Shown: one piece after another, positions 10,924-22,595 of the stretch
Numbering within the stretch: the first letter of the stretch is position 1
Layout: the number at the start of each line of letters is the position of its first letter
NCBI GenBank assembly: GCA_037044905.1
Contig: JBAOKB010000020.1
Location: 1,364,001-1,428,000 of the forward strand
Direction: 5' to 3'
Origin: Hortaea werneckii
Lineage: Eukaryota; Ascomycota; Dothideomycetes; Mycosphaerellales; Teratosphaeriaceae
DNA length: 64,000 nucleotides
Position numbers and translations under genes: made by a program
The notes under the pieces: model-generated
What the model was told of the DNA's origin: nothing
Database searches by the model: none
Seen by the model: the letters and a program-made list of their open reading frames with translations, nothing else

Positions 10924-11407
10924 ATGGCACAGAAATACGTACGCTCCCCCCTCAAAGCACAACTTCAAACCAACCCATATCCGACCTCACACTAATCCCT
11001 CCTCAAAACAGGATGCCCCCCAAGGCCCACCGCCAGGCTACATCGCCTCCCCACCGCCCGCCATGCACTACGACGACCCGCGCGGCATGGAGATGGGCGG
11101 GTACGGCAGTCCCGCACCACCGCCCGGCAACCCCTACGGGCCTCCAGCCCCTTACGGGTCCCCTGGACCGTATGGTCCCGGCCCTTACGGTCCGCCCATG
11201 CAACCGCCGGGCCCCTACGGCCAACCGCCCCCGGGCCAGCCGATGTACTATCAACAGCCTCCGCACCCGGGGGGACCGTATGGAGGCCCACCGCCGCCGG
11301 GTGGGTATTATGATGATAGGAGTCGACGGGGCGGGACGGGGGAAGGGATCTGTGCTGGCATTTTAGGAGCGCTGGCTTGTTGTTGTTGTTTGGATTTCAT
11401 CTTTTAG
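10924..11407 (+). CDS. CYSTM-like proline/tyrosine-rich small membrane protein
   Basis: Two-exon gene for a 136-residue protein. The first exon is only five codons (10924-10938, MAQKY). An intron follows at 10939-11011 (GTACGC, branch CTAAT, acceptor ACAG), and exon 2 opens in phase with DAPQGPPPGYIASPPP. Most of the protein is a low-complexity Gly-Pro-Tyr tract (repeated PYG/GPYGPP). It ends with a short cysteine-rich hydrophobic tail, GICAGILGALACCCCLDFIF, the arrangement of CYSTM proteins: disordered Pro-rich N-terminus, then a Cys-rich transmembrane tail. Relatives are linked to stress tolerance and are tail-anchored. Without the tiny first exon the frame would start at 11063 inside the repeat. 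The spliced start looks better because it restores the usual MAQ/MSQ-Y-x-PP beginning. Confidence 0.8.
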
Positions 11408-12525
11408 ATGAGGGAGGAAGAGGAAGAGGAAGAGGGAGGAAGAGAAGGGGTGATATCATTCTTTGATGTGAGGTTTTGTGTCGGGTGGGCCTCTTTTTTT
11501 TTTTTTTTTTGGAAAATACATGGAACGGTGAGGATTTATATCCGGTGGTGGTGGTGGTGGAGGCATGGATATCCAGATACAGACAGACCCAGTCTCGGTT
11601 CTTTGGGCTCGAGATTTTACTTTTGTGAGCATGGCGCAATCGGGAGTTTGATATATACACCAGGAGGAAGAAGCTTTTTCTGGAGATGTTTCCTAAAATA
11701 GCCAAGGGGGTTTGGATATCTTATTGGTATAATAATTGCGCGAGCCTTCCGAGTCCTTGCCACAAGATTTCGAGTCTCTTTTTTAATCTTCTTACTCGAG
11801 CCGACCTCGATTTTTTCCCCGTGTGTCGTGGCATACTCATTTTCTGTCATGATCGAATGGTGGAGCACTGAAACTTCTTTGAGAGACCATCAGCTGGTGA
11901 TTTGGCAGAGCTCATTTGCGGAACAATTCGTTAGATTCGCAGGAGAGACTGGTGTCAGGGGCGCGATCGGTGGCAGTAACGAGCGCCGCATCGTGCTGCA
12001 GGGTTGGAAGAAGCAAGTGGAGGATAGAAGAAAAGGGGCTCAGGTAAGGGGTCCAATTGATGAGAAGAATTGCTTTCAGGAGAATGGCTTGAGATCGTAC
12101 GTCGGAGAGTGAGAATGAACACTCAAGACTGTGGGAGCAGCCGTGCTGCTGCCTGTCGGATGAAATATGCTGTCCGATGCTGTAGTGAATGCTGCCATGT
12201 ACAGTGGGTGGCAAGCGGGAGAAGCTTGCCTGAGGCATGACGCCTATTGGATAATTATCAAGTCTGCACACTCGCCATGCAACGGCATTAACCCAGCGCT
12301 ACTGAGCGGGCATAAAGGATAAGGGCTGTGACAGCGGGCTCGTGGTACGGACGATTGCCATCGACGACCGTCGTTCTCGTTGGCTGAGTATTGGGGTGGT
12401 CATTGTGAGACGTCGAGCATGAAGACCGAAGCTTCAAAGCCTTCTCTGCATTAAAAAGAGTTCCAACCATCTCGAGATCTCGAAAAAGCCTTGCTTGCTC
12501 ACCAAACGATCCATTCTCAACAGCC
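11408..12525. other. intergenic, with T17 run
   Basis: Space between two convergently transcribed genes. It contains a run of 17 T at 11494-11510 and a short GGT microsatellite near 11545-11560, both probably in the 3' flank of the CYSTM-like gene. Short ORFs on both strands lack family features. Confidence 0.5.
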
Positions 12526-13653
12526 CTAGCCTAATTCGTCATCTCTATCCTCTTCCCTTGTTCTCCCACCTTGCAAATCCCCCCAGGCATCTCCAAGTAC
12601 TCTCCCTCTCCAACCCCACGCGACACAGTAATGACGAGCAAGCAGCTGCCACTCCTCCACCTCGTCCAGCCACTCCAACTTCTCCACCCTCTCCCTCTCG
12701 GTCTTTGCCACCCAGCCTCCATCGCAATACAGCTGATCAACATCCCTAGCCCCATGCCCATCGCCAAACCCAGCTAGGCGTAACCGCTGTCGCTGCGCCT
12801 CGAGCGACGAGTAGCGCTTCAGCGTCTGGAGATGAATTCCGCGCGACGCAAGGTTCGAAACCATCGTCTTGCCAAACGCATCAAAAGGCCGGATGGGCTC
12901 GTAGAGGGCTAAGCCGAGCGAGGACTTTAAATTCATAGTGAAGTACTGCAAGACACTCGTTGCCGTCTCCGGCGGCAGGTAGCACAGACAGCATTCGCTA
13001 AGCAGCAGGGTTGGCAGCTCCGGGTCTAGATGGGGGATGATAGGGGGCGACTTGTTCGTGAGATCCCGCAGATCGAGCGCGTTGAGGTGGTAGGACAGTC
13101 CGGCCTTTTCGGCTGTCCGGAGCACCTGTTCCAATTCCGGGGACTGTCGAAGGAAGGCGCGCTTCTGGTTCACGTTGGTTTCAAAGTCGAGCTCGTGGTA
13201 GACGACCTCTCCCAACTCGCGGGCGTGATTGGCAGCGAATCGGAAGAAGCGAGTATCGGAGCCAGCACCGAGCGAAACGATCTGTTTTTTCTGCTCGGGG
13301 GAATTGGCCAGGAACCTCAAGACTAACCGGTCGATTGCTGTCGTCCTGACGTAGGTGCCACGATTGATGATGGGATATCTCCGGGCAATCTGCTCGCCTT
13401 GCCGCAAGAAGTTGGTTGCAAAGAGATCGTCGAGGTAGCCCAGAGCGACTGCACTCATGCGGGAGGAGCTGGCATCGCCATCGGTCTGCTGGATGATTTT
13501 ATCCCGGCCCGCCTCGATGCTTTCGGCGGATGCATCGTCATCTTCGGGGACAGGTCGGCCACTCCGCGCACCTCGTAGGCGAGGACCACGACGGCCGGTG
13601 CGAAGGGTGTTGAGATTGGGGATGGAAGACATGTCGACGCCGGTGATGTTCAT
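12526..13653 (-). CDS. PPM1: Leucine carboxyl methyltransferase 1 (PP2A)
   Basis: SAM-dependent enzyme that methylates the C-terminal leucine of the PP2A catalytic subunit and so promotes holoenzyme assembly. Single exon, 375 residues, ATG at 13653. Family motifs: QTDGDASSSRMSAVALGYL after a variable N-terminus, the SAM-binding VSLGAGSDTRFFR, YHELDFE, LLLSECCLCYLPPE, and the substrate-side YEPIRPFDAFGKTMVSNL with RGIHLQTL. The ending is slightly charged and variable. Length matches fungal Ppm1 (about 330-380). It lies head to head with RPB5, the two starts separated by 293 bases, so the intervening DNA is probably a shared bidirectional promoter. Confidence 0.93.
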   Translation of the reverse strand: MNITGVDMSSIPNLNTLRTGRRGPRLRGARSGRPVPEDDDASAESIEAGRDKIIQQTDGDASSSRMSAVALGYLDDLFATNFLRQGEQIARRYPIINRGTYVRTTAIDRLVLRFLANSPEQKKQIVSLGAGSDTRFFRFAANHARELGEVVYHELDFETNVNQKRAFLRQSPELEQVLRTAEKAGLSYHLNALDLRDLTNKSPPIIPHLDPELPTLLLSECCLCYLPPETATSVLQYFTMNLKSSLGLALYEPIRPFDAFGKTMVSNLASRGIHLQTLKRYSSLEAQRQRLRLAGFGDGHGARDVDQLYCDGGWVAKTERERVEKLEWLDEVEEWQLLARHYCVAWGWRGRVLGDAWGDLQGGRTREEDRDDELG

Positions 13654-13946
13654 TTATCAACGGGAGCGGCTTTGTGGAGAGGCAAGGCGGATGATGGCGC
13701 TAGAGACGCGGAATGGCTCGGCTAGTTCCGAGACGAGGACGGCGGCAGCGGCAAGCAGAAGAGTTAGAGGCCGGAGCTTCTCTGGTTTCGCTTGGGATAC
13801 AAGTTCGCGAAAGTTTGGAGAAGTCAGTCAGTACTGTACCTAGGTACCAATCACCACCGTCTTGAATCTTCATACCTCATTCCCTACTACCGCCGGACGA
13901 CCCATCACGCGCGGAATCACCTGACCCACCGACTTCCTCCGCGAAT

Positions 13947-14704
13947 ATGGGTGACGATCAGCGCGAGCTCTCGCGGCTCTGGCGCATCATGCGGACGACG
14001 AAGCAGATGTGTGCGGACAGAGTACGGCAACCCATACCCACATCCATATCCCGATGAAAAGGTGTGGCGGCGACTAATGCTCGTCGTGTCTACAGGGCTA
14101 CGAACTCACCGAAGAAGAATGCAATATCTCCCTCGCCGACTTCCGCGCCCAGTACGCCGACGAGTCCGGTGCCCCCAACCGCGCCAAGATGGCCTTCACT
14201 GCCCGCCCCTCCGATGAGATGATCAAACGCTACACCCCGCTCCCGCGACCCGGCCAGACAGTCGATCCAGAGCCAGGTATCGGCACCATTCACGTCGAGT
14301 TCGTCAACGACCCCTCGATCGGTATCAAGCACCTCAAGGCATTCGCCCAGCTCCTGCACGAAAAGAACTTCATGACCGGCATCTTCGTGACGGCCGCCGC
14401 GCCAACCACAAGCGCCATGAAGATCGTCCCCAGCGTGCTGCCGACCGTGATCGAGGTGTTCCGGGAGGAGGACCTGCTGGTCAACATCAGCCGACACGAG
14501 CTAGTGCCCAAGCACACCCTCCTGAGCGCCGAAGACAAGAAGCGGCTGCTGGAACGGTATCGGCTCAAGGAGACGCAGCTCCCCAGAATACGCATGGACG
14601 ACCCTATGGCCAAGTACCTGGGCCTGAGGCGAGGGCAGGTGGTGAAGATTATCCGGAAAAGTGAGACGGCGGGTCGCTATGCCTCGTACAGATGGGTCAT
14701 CTAG
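13947..14704 (+). CDS. RPB5: RNA polymerase I/II/III subunit RPABC1 (Rpb5)
   Basis: Shared subunit of the three nuclear RNA polymerases. Two exons (13947-14021 and 14096-14704) with an intron at 14022-14095 (GTACGG, branch ACTAAT, acceptor ACAG) give 227 residues; yeast Rpb5 has 215. Exon 1 encodes MGDDQRELSRLWRIMRTTKQ, the usual N-terminal helix. Exon 2 starts GYELTEEE in phase 0. The C-terminal assembly domain shows HELVPKHTLLSAEDKKRLLE, then LPRIRMDDPMAKYLGLRRGQ and the end SETAGRYASYRWVI, nearly invariant in the family. Nothing is odd apart from the usual early intron. Confidence 0.95.
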
Positions 14705-15351
14705 GACACGACTCCTCTCAAAGCGAGGGTACTCGTCTAGCGGGCAGGCGGGAGGAAAAGGTGAAAGAAAGAAAAGAGGGTAGGCGTGAAAAATTGCGAA
14801 GCGAGGCGTATGGCGTTCTTGGGAAAAGGCTCGTGTGAAGGAAAGAAAAAAGTACAAATCCCTTACACGAAAAGAAAAATCTTGGTCGTTTGGTGGTGCA
14901 TATAGGTGTGGAAGTAGAGGGACAGGAGCAATAATTCGGGGGGATTTGTTTGGCTGTATGAGTATGGAAAATGGAACTTCTCGCCTGAGGGTCTCGAAAT
15001 GTTGTCACTTCGTGTCCGCGTACTCCTGAGGAAGGCATTTCCGTCTGCTGCTCCTCGCGTCTTGCCTGGCTGCTCCGTTCGCTGCTTTGGAAGCGACGTG
15101 CTGCATCTTGCACAAATGGTGGGCGTCCGTTGGCTGACCAAAGAGTGGACGCGGCTTTTGGCAGCGGCATCACCACCATTTGCCACGATCTTGACCAGTC
15201 GCTTTCGCTCTTGCAGCAATTCATACGTCAAATTGAATTAAACTGATCATTTCAGATCGAAACCAAGTTTACCATCTAGCGCCCGTGTCTTGCCGGACGA
15301 GAGTTAAGAAATTCGACAAATACGCCCAAATAAGATCCATGCCAGCCGACC
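14705..15351. other. intergenic, convergent 3' ends
   Basis: Between the 3' ends of RPB5 and the permease gene. No feature beyond presumed 3' UTRs; the ORFs on both strands show no recognisable protein. Confidence 0.5.
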
Positions 15352-17187
15352 TCACAGCGAGTAAATGAACTCCGGGTTCTCCACATCCGTCAGATCCAAC
15401 CACTCCTGATTCTCCAGCTTCACGTACGAAGGATCGGCGCGGATCTTCTCTTTCCGCTTATTCTGCGCTTTCCAGTAGACGTAGATGAAGGCCATGATGC
15501 ACAGGCACACGCCCCAGCACACGAGGATCGTGATCTCGGCTGGTACGTAGCGCGGGGCGTCCTTGGGACGGAAGGTCTGGGGCCCGATGATGTTGCCCAC
15601 GCAGTAGCCTATCAGGTAAAGAGCGGCGACGGCTGCAGACAATGTCAGCATCGATTTCAATCTCCGGCATAGGTCTTCGTTCCTTCAGTGACTTACTCGT
15701 CTTTTTGGTGTAGCCTGCCACGTTGGAGCTGATGAGGGACAGGAAAGCGACAAAAGGCATTGCCGAGGCCTGAGTGAGGTAGTAGCCGCCCAACCGGCCG
15801 CTGTTGTTGTTAAGCGGTAGACCCACGATCAGTGCAACGCCAATAATGGATAGGATCAGCCCGAATGAGGCGATGGCAATTCTGTTGCCGAATTTGCCGC
15901 CCAGGTAGCCACCAGCCAGTAGCGTTACGATTTCTACGGCGCCGCCGGGCGTGCCGTATAGTAGGGACTGCTCGCTGGTGTACCCGAAGGAGGTGATGAG
16001 TTGCGAGAAGAAATTGGTGATACCTGTTCCCGTTCTTAATAAAAGTCTTGATGTAGCCGTGCAGGTGAGAGAGCACGTGGCTTACCTCCATTGGGAATAT
16101 CGGCAATCAATGCGTAGAAGAAGAAAGCCCATGTGATTGGGTCGAGGAGTGCCTCTCGCAGCTGGTACCATTTGAAGTGTCTGTCAAATCAATCATCAGC
16201 ATCGCCTTACCACTTAAGCGTATGTGAACACGAAAGAAAAAGCAGACCTACTTGTTGCCGACACCCTGCTGGTTGATGCGAATTCTCTCAAGCGCCAGAA
16301 TACGATCTTCCTTGCTCAGCCACCTAGCATTCAGCTGACTATCCGGGACCACCCAAAGGAAAACGATACCCATCGTCACCGTCAGCAAGCCCGTCACCAG
16401 GAAAACAATCTTCCAGCCCGCAATAGCCGCCGGGTTCGCGTTGGTGCCGACGGCGATACCGTACGCCACCAGGCCTCCGACGATCTGCGCAACGCCGTTA
16501 AAGGAGAACCATAAGCCCGTCCGCATGGACTGTTCGTGCTTGGTATACCACTGGCCCGTGATCAGGGCGAAGCCGGGCGTCACGGCAGCTTCGGTCACAC
16601 CGAGCATAAAGCGAATGGCGACTGCGCCGCTGAAGTTCTCGACGGCGGCGAAACAGGAGAGCACGAGACCCCATGCGATGACGTTGGCGGAGCTGTATTT
16701 GCCGATAGGGAGGCGTTGCAGTAATCGGTTCGTGGGGTATTCCCAGGCGATGTAGCCAAAGTAGAACAATGATCTGAAAAAGGGTGAGTCCTGTTAGCAA
16801 GTGCTTGTCCGCTCTTGCACAGATCATCTGCAATACTTACCCTAGCCATTGGTAGTCATCATCGACAAGTCCAATGTCCTCTTTGATCCCCATGACGCTC
16901 GCGTAGGAGATCGTAGTTTTGTCTAGGAAGTTCAGGCCGTATACAATACACATGACAGGCATGAGGTGCCAATCGATGATTCGAAGCAGGCGTTTGTTCG
17001 TGGCTTCGTCGATTTCGATGACCTGTCCCTCGTGGCCTTGGAAGGCCTTCATAGCTTCGTCCGCATCATGGCTATGTTTCAAGATCCTCTTGTCTACGCT
17101 ATTTGACCAAACAGCATCTTGCTGAGGCTCGGGGAGACCCTTTTCGGTCTCATGGTCAAGCGTGGCATGTTTCTCGTGGTCAGCCAT
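15352..17187 (-). CDS. MFS permease, allantoate permease (Dal5) family
   Basis: Twelve-helix plasma-membrane anion:cation symporter of the Dal5/Tna1-type major facilitator family, whose members import allantoate, ureidosuccinate, nicotinate and similar organic anions. Five exons (16841-17187, 16252-16773, 16086-16180, 15697-16023, 15352-15632) with introns of 62-71 bases, all GT-AG and phase consistent, give 523 residues. The N-terminus is cytosolic and charged. It is followed by RIIDWHLMPVMCIVYGLNFL (helix 1), FYFGYIAWEYPTNRLLQRLP, and the signature RFMLGVTEAAVTPGFALITG with QWYTKHEQSMRTGLW. The final helix is followed by a K/R-rich tail. Allantoicase lies immediately upstream on the same strand, which supports a ureide substrate; the exact substrate is inferred. 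Confidence 0.9.
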
Positions 17188-17196
17188 GATGATCAG

Positions 17197-17429
17197 CTAT
17201 CTGAGAGAGTCGGCCAAGGACGGTGGCGTCGTAGTCTTGTCAGATCTGCAACGTCTGGCCAGAGCGAACACTCAAGGGAGGCATGGTACTTATACATATA
17301 AGACCCTGGCCTCGGATATCAACCGGACGCATCTGCCTACCTAAGGTGAACAACATGCAGATAAGGAACATGGCAGCTATTAGGCTTTGACCACAACATG
17401 GGACCGCGGTGACGGCACGACCATTATCT
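17197..17429. promoter_or_regulatory. three AGATAR (GATA-factor) sites
   Basis: Within 245 bases upstream of the permease start lie AGATAG (minus strand, 17197-17202), AGATAA (plus strand, 17359-17364) and AGATAA (minus strand, 17424-17429). These match HGATAR, the site of nitrogen GATA activators (AreA/NIT2), which commonly control ureide genes. The motif is short and expected by chance, so function is inferred from clustering and the adjacent gene. Confidence 0.4.
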
Positions 17430-17816
17430 CAAGGCCGTTGGCGGAGAGCTGGGGTCGCGTTTATACTGATTGGGAAGGTGTCAGTCACAAAGATGGGGTT
17501 GGATGCAAGCTTTCGCCGATCCCTTGGCCTTGCCGGCAAGCTGCCGGCCAACGTGCGGCGAAACACGTGAGCGCGGGTATCTTGTCCTTTACATAAGGCA
17601 TCGATCGCTTGGTCAGATGATACATGAAAGGAGCTGGTGAGGGAAGAGTATTTGGGTGCAAAGCGTGCATTGAACAGATGAATCTGTGAGAGGGACGGAA
17701 TCGGGTCCAGAGCCGCATCAAGATGACTCTTTATGGATTCGTAGCTGCTTTGGAGTGATGACTTCCTCTGTAGTCGCGCGAAGGCTGACTTGGAAAACCC
17801 GCGAGAGAATGTCCTA

Positions 17817-18920
17817 TCACGCGCTCGCTGCTCGACGGCCGAAGACGCGTATCCGCTTGACGCCTCCATCTGGGATGATGACCAGCTTGACAAAGCCGTA
17901 CGCCTTGTCAACCTGCTTCAGCACGTCGGAATTGTACTCATGTTCGCTGTCGGGCCCGGTTTTCTGCGGCGGTAAAACCTCAACCCACACATGATCCTCA
18001 TGACGTGGTGCTTCCTGAGAAGCGGGAGCGGCGAAGACCTGGACCTTTTGTGGGAAGTTGCCTCTGAAATGCGCCGTGTCAACCACCAGCTTTTCAATCA
18101 CGCCAGGCGTTCCGAGCTTGATGATGGTCCAGTCGATATGCTCGCCCCTCGATCTCTTGGTTTCCCATCCATCGCCCATGTCTACACCACGGCCCGGTAG
18201 GAGCAAATTGTCCTTCGTACCGAAATGCTGGTCAGAACACTGCACCGCAACACCTCCGTTGATCGTGGCTGCCAGGTCGAACACGGCATTCGCATCCTGA
18301 GGCAGCACTGGCAACACTTCACCGTATAGCCTGAAGCGCGCAATGCCACCGTCCGGGAACATCTGCAACCGGACATGTGTGTACGCTTTCTCCGTCATCG
18401 CAGGCAGAAGCCATGCGTGCCTCTGGCTTGGTCCACATTCCTGCTTTGGAAGTATCGTTTCCCATCCAGCAAAGTCCTTGCTCTTGACGCCATCATCATC
18501 ACCCTCGTCAGAGACGAAGCAACCTTGCACGGCAACTTCTGGAGCATGGTTGCCGCTAAAGTACGCCGTGTCAATCTCGACACCTTTGACCTTTCCAGAT
18601 GCTACTCCCAATCTGAACACGACCCAGTCAAACGGCTCGGGATTGTGCCTGCGAGTTTCCCATCCATCATACCATGCTCCTGCATACGTAAAGACTCCTG
18701 GCTTGCGAACAGGTGGGGTCGGCGTAGTGAGGTTCTCGGCTGCGGCGAACCATTCGTCAGAGAAGGCAAGGATGCGCGAGCCCAAAGGCTTGCTGATCAG
18801 GTCTGGGAAGCCATCTAGTTAGTCTAGCGGTTGCATAAGAGCTGAATGCTGCTCCATACCGATGCTATCTGACTTAAAGGTCGCATCGATGTCATTGGCG
18901 CTGATGGGCTTGAGAGCCAT
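17817..18920 (-). CDS. DAL2: Allantoicase
   Basis: Hydrolyses allantoate to ureidoglycolate and urea in purine catabolism. Two exons (18860-18920, 17817-18802) with a 57-base intron (18803-18859; donor GTATGG, acceptor CCAG) give 348 residues, the usual allantoicase size. Exon 1 supplies MALKPISANDIDATFKSDSI, and the join reads into LISKPLGSRILAFSDEWFA, the conserved opening. The protein is two tandem allantoicase repeats: GWETRRHNPEPFDWVVFRLG with GVEIDTAYFSGNHAPEV, then GWETKRSRGEHIDWTIIKLG with KLVVDTAHFRGNFPQKV. Both end with PDGGIARFRLYG or PDGGVKRIRVFG. Its downstream same-strand neighbour is the Dal5-type permease, 630 bases away, forming an uptake-plus-catabolism pair. Confidence 0.95.
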
Positions 18921-19132
18921 TGTGAATGTTGCCTCGCAGTGATACACACAGGGATCGGAATGGATAGCCTGCCTTCTTTTGCACTCGTACTGACTTTTTG
19001 TGTGTGAGGCTCTGCGACCCCTCCATCAACAATAATACCCAACCCCTCATAGATACGCTGGCGCCGGAGTTGGCCGATGTGGATTGGCTTCGCCGACCTC
19101 GCAGAAGCCCCGAAGCTTAGTGCCCCGCGCGC

Positions 19133-21584
19133 TCACGTGCTATCAGTATCGCTGAAACGCGCATTCTCGTAAATGTTTTTGATACTTGGCCGGCCTTCAG
19201 GCTCAAGCTTCGCCAGGAATTCCGGTGGGACTGAGGGTATGTATTGTTTTTCGCGCTCCTTATTCATTCCTCCAAACCCGGCACCGTAGCTCACGAGCAT
19301 GTCGGTGGACGTAGGCAGCTGGAACGGCAATAGCACCGCCGGGTTCACAAGATTGGAATCAGGCGTTTCATCTTCGTCTGGATATGGTGCTGATGGTTGC
19401 TGAGAAGAGGCTTTACCATTCGACGTAGCTCCCTCGCTAGGAAGAGGTGGCAAGGCTTTCTGCCTGGTCTTCTCTTCTTGTACGTACTTCAGTGCTGCCT
19501 TGTTCAGCGTCTTCTCTCCGACTTCTGCACGGTAGTATTTGACTGCGTGCAGCAGTTGCTTGACTGAGAGTGCAGGGAGTTGTTGAAGAGTAGTAGCCAT
19601 GGCCTCTTGATCCTCACCGATGGATGAGAAGCACTGAAGCCATTGTAAGAGCTGCACGACCGGCGCTAGGTGCCGCCTTGCTGCTTCGACAGTGTTCTCA
19701 CCGCTGGCAGTCATGGTGCCGTTCTCGTAATGCTCCGGCTGTCTGTTGTTCGATCGCGCCCAGTCTTCAAGCATCGAGACGTTCATGCGTATCTGCATGG
19801 CCTTTGTCCTCGCCATATATTTTTTATTAGACATGATGCGGTTGAAGATCTCAGCACCAAGCCAATAGTACAGTTGCGACATGATCTGCGCGATAATAAC
19901 TGAGTGCACATCATACAGGTCCAACACGAACAGAGTCGAGCTCAGCAGCGAAGTGATGTTGCGTGGTGCCAGCTGCGCCTTCCGCTTCGGCGATGGTGGT
20001 CGAAATCGCTTCTCCATCGGTTCCGGCTTCACCTTGGGCTTCGACTTCAAAAACTTCCACTCGTTCTGGAACTGGATGTCTTCAAAGCCGGGGATGGTCT
20101 CATAATCAAGCATGGCGGCTTCAAGCACTTTGTCCATACGCCTCTCAGCATCTCTAATGATGAGGATGTAGATCTCGTGTATAAGCTCTGCCATCTGCGC
20201 TTGAAACTGAGATGTTTCCTGAGTGAGGCCAGGGTCCTTCTTCAGATAGTAGAGCAATAATGTCGCGTTAGAGATCCAAAACGCTAGGATAGTCATGTCC
20301 CATTGATAGCGATCGACAACGGCGTAAATCTTCTCTTGTGCCGAAACCAGCCAGTCCACTAAAAGCTCGTTGCTTGCGTGGTAGTGCGCGTATCTCGCAC
20401 CCAAGAAGATGACGTTCGCTGGCACTGGCTTCTGCGATGGCGACCGCTGAGGTGTCATGTTGGTCACCACCACGTCCATGATAGGCTCAATGTCGTTCTC
20501 CATGAAGACAAACATTTGGTCGTTCAAACAGCGATCCCACACGAACTCCTGGCTTTCAGTGAGCTCATCCGGCGACTCTGGCTGCTCGTCTAGGCCCAGA
20601 TTGCCGAGATCAACTTCGAGATTGATTGCGCTTTCCATCATCATCCTCCGTCTCATCTCATTCTCTGCCAATTCCTCCTCGAACCGGTCTTGGGAGAAGC
20701 CAGCATTGTAAAAGTCGTCGGAGACACCGGCATTTCCAATGCTGTACCCGCTATGTTGTAAAAATTCGGACATCTCACTGTTGGGTGGCACAAAATCCAT
20801 AGCAGTCCTACCGCTGGAAGACTTCACATCGGTCGATGCGCCGTGATCAAGGAGGATTTTGGCAATATCCTTGTGACGGTTGGTCATCGCCCACATGAGG
20901 GCCGTCCATTGATTGCGATCCTGATTATCGACGGTTGCCCCGGCGTTTAACAAGGCAAGTACGACATCTTTGTGTCCAAAGCAACTGGCGTAAACTAGTG
21001 GCGGCGTGCCTTCCGAGTCGACAGCATCCAGTTTCACGAGATCTGATGCATGGCCTCTCACGAGTCGTTGTACTCTCTGCACATCTCCATTACTCGCCGC
21101 CATGAACAGAAAGTCCTGCAAGGTCTGGGCCTTTTGGTCACGCGAGAGCTTCTCGTCCTGCACTACATCTTCTTCTTCTGCTTCTCCCGCTTCTCCCTCA
21201 CTGGCTTTGCTCCCCTGGGCAGCCAGCATCTCAGCGACTCGTGCGTCATCGTGTCCAAAGTCTCGGTCGAATGCGTCGTCCTGGTCCGGCTCATGGAGGG
21301 CGAGATTGAAATTGGAGGGGTTTGCTGCGGTCGGCGCAGTCAGAAATTGCGACTGTCCTACGTTCGAGTTAGCCAACACATCCCAGCCGCCGTCTCATCA
21401 AATCTTGCGGCACACCTTGCCATGCATCGTAGTATTCCGTCTCCTGATTGTAAGTGGTGAAGTTTTGGCGGTCGTCCAGTGTGCGAGGCAGGTCGGCAGG
21501 CAATTGGCGTGGCCGTTCATCTTCTGGCTCCGACTCCAGTTCGCTGTGCCCGCTATTGGGTCTCCTCTCCTCATCAAGGCTCAT
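19133..21584 (-). CDS. Ankyrin repeat and DIL (dilute) domain protein
   Basis: Two exons (21416-21584 and 19133-21357) joined over a 58-base intron (GTGTGC...GTAG, branch GCTAAC) encode 797 residues. Around residues 135-245 are ankyrin repeats, for example TPPLVYASCFGHKDVVLALL and TALMWAMTNRHKDIAKILLD. From about 370 to 600 there is a DIL-type helical domain (ANVIFLGARYAHYHASNELL, FWISNATLLLYYLKKD, AQIMSQLYYWLGAEIFNRIM) like the cargo-binding tail of class V myosins, but no motor domain is present. This ankyrin-DIL combination is a known fungal family with little functional work; a role in vesicle or organelle positioning is inferred from the DIL fold. It is divergent from the histidine kinase gene. 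Confidence 0.88.
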
Positions 21585-22595
21585 TTTGGGTGGGAGGCCA
21601 GGTCACTTGAATGCACTCTGCCCCTCCGCTCCCAGCATGATATGCTCCACCTCGGGGATGCGTTCGGACTTGGGCCTTAACGGTTTCGCTAGGCCATAGC
21701 AGCCCACACCAAGATTCGATCACACGAACAGGGGGAGATCTAATCACACGGGGTTGCACAAGCACTCGCGAGTATCCTGAGCTTGCCTTGGCCTGGCTTG
21801 CCTTGCCTCACTCATCAGGTTGCCTGCCTGCCTGCCCGCCCGTGCTGAAGCTGTGGCTCAGTAGTGACCCCATGCATGTCATGGGGCTTGAAGTGCGGCG
21901 CCGTAGCGGGCGTGCCCGTCGAGTGTGGCGTCTCGGATGGCTGATGAGATGACATGTCTACGGCAAGCCGAGGCGGCGGATCGACCTTGTACGCCACTAG
22001 TGGGCGATATTCATGCACAGCACAGTAATGGGCGTTGGATACATACATGCTACGGCGCCGTGGTCTTGATGCTCCCAGACTTGACAGTATCGGCGACGAC
22101 CGTCAGATAGAACAACACTCATTTCATATCATCATATCATTCCATCCGTCTGTGGCTGCTGTCGGCGGATTCGCGCGGACTTAGACAGCCCCCCCGGTCT
22201 TGTCCATCCGATAGCGCCATCATCAGCACTTGCATCTCCCGGAAGCTTATTCACCTTAGTCGATCCCAAACACACGCGGCGGTTGGCAGGTTCCTGCAAC
22301 GACATCAGCATCCAAGTGGTCTAGCGAGTCTAGCTCTCCAAAGTACCCGCGCAGGGCTCAACGCGTCTACTCGTCGAAGCCGCCGCCGCTGCTGCTGCTG
22401 AGTGACTGCAGATTGGCCCGGACGCTGGAATCGCACCGCACACAACCCAAGCGTCCGAGCATCTCACTGCCTTGGTCAGCATCCAGTATCGCTTCCTGAC
22501 CCTCGATGCGCGCGCGCACTTCAGACGCTGGGCCCAGGGTCTGATGGCATGATTGGAACGTCAGTGCATAGGTTCATAGACGGCGGTGCAGCAAG
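21585..22595. promoter_or_regulatory. divergent promoter region
   Basis: One kilobase between the starts of the ankyrin-DIL gene and the histidine kinase gene. It holds a GCCT-rich low-complexity patch at about 21780-21845 and no supportable ORF. It must carry the promoters of both genes. Confidence 0.5.
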
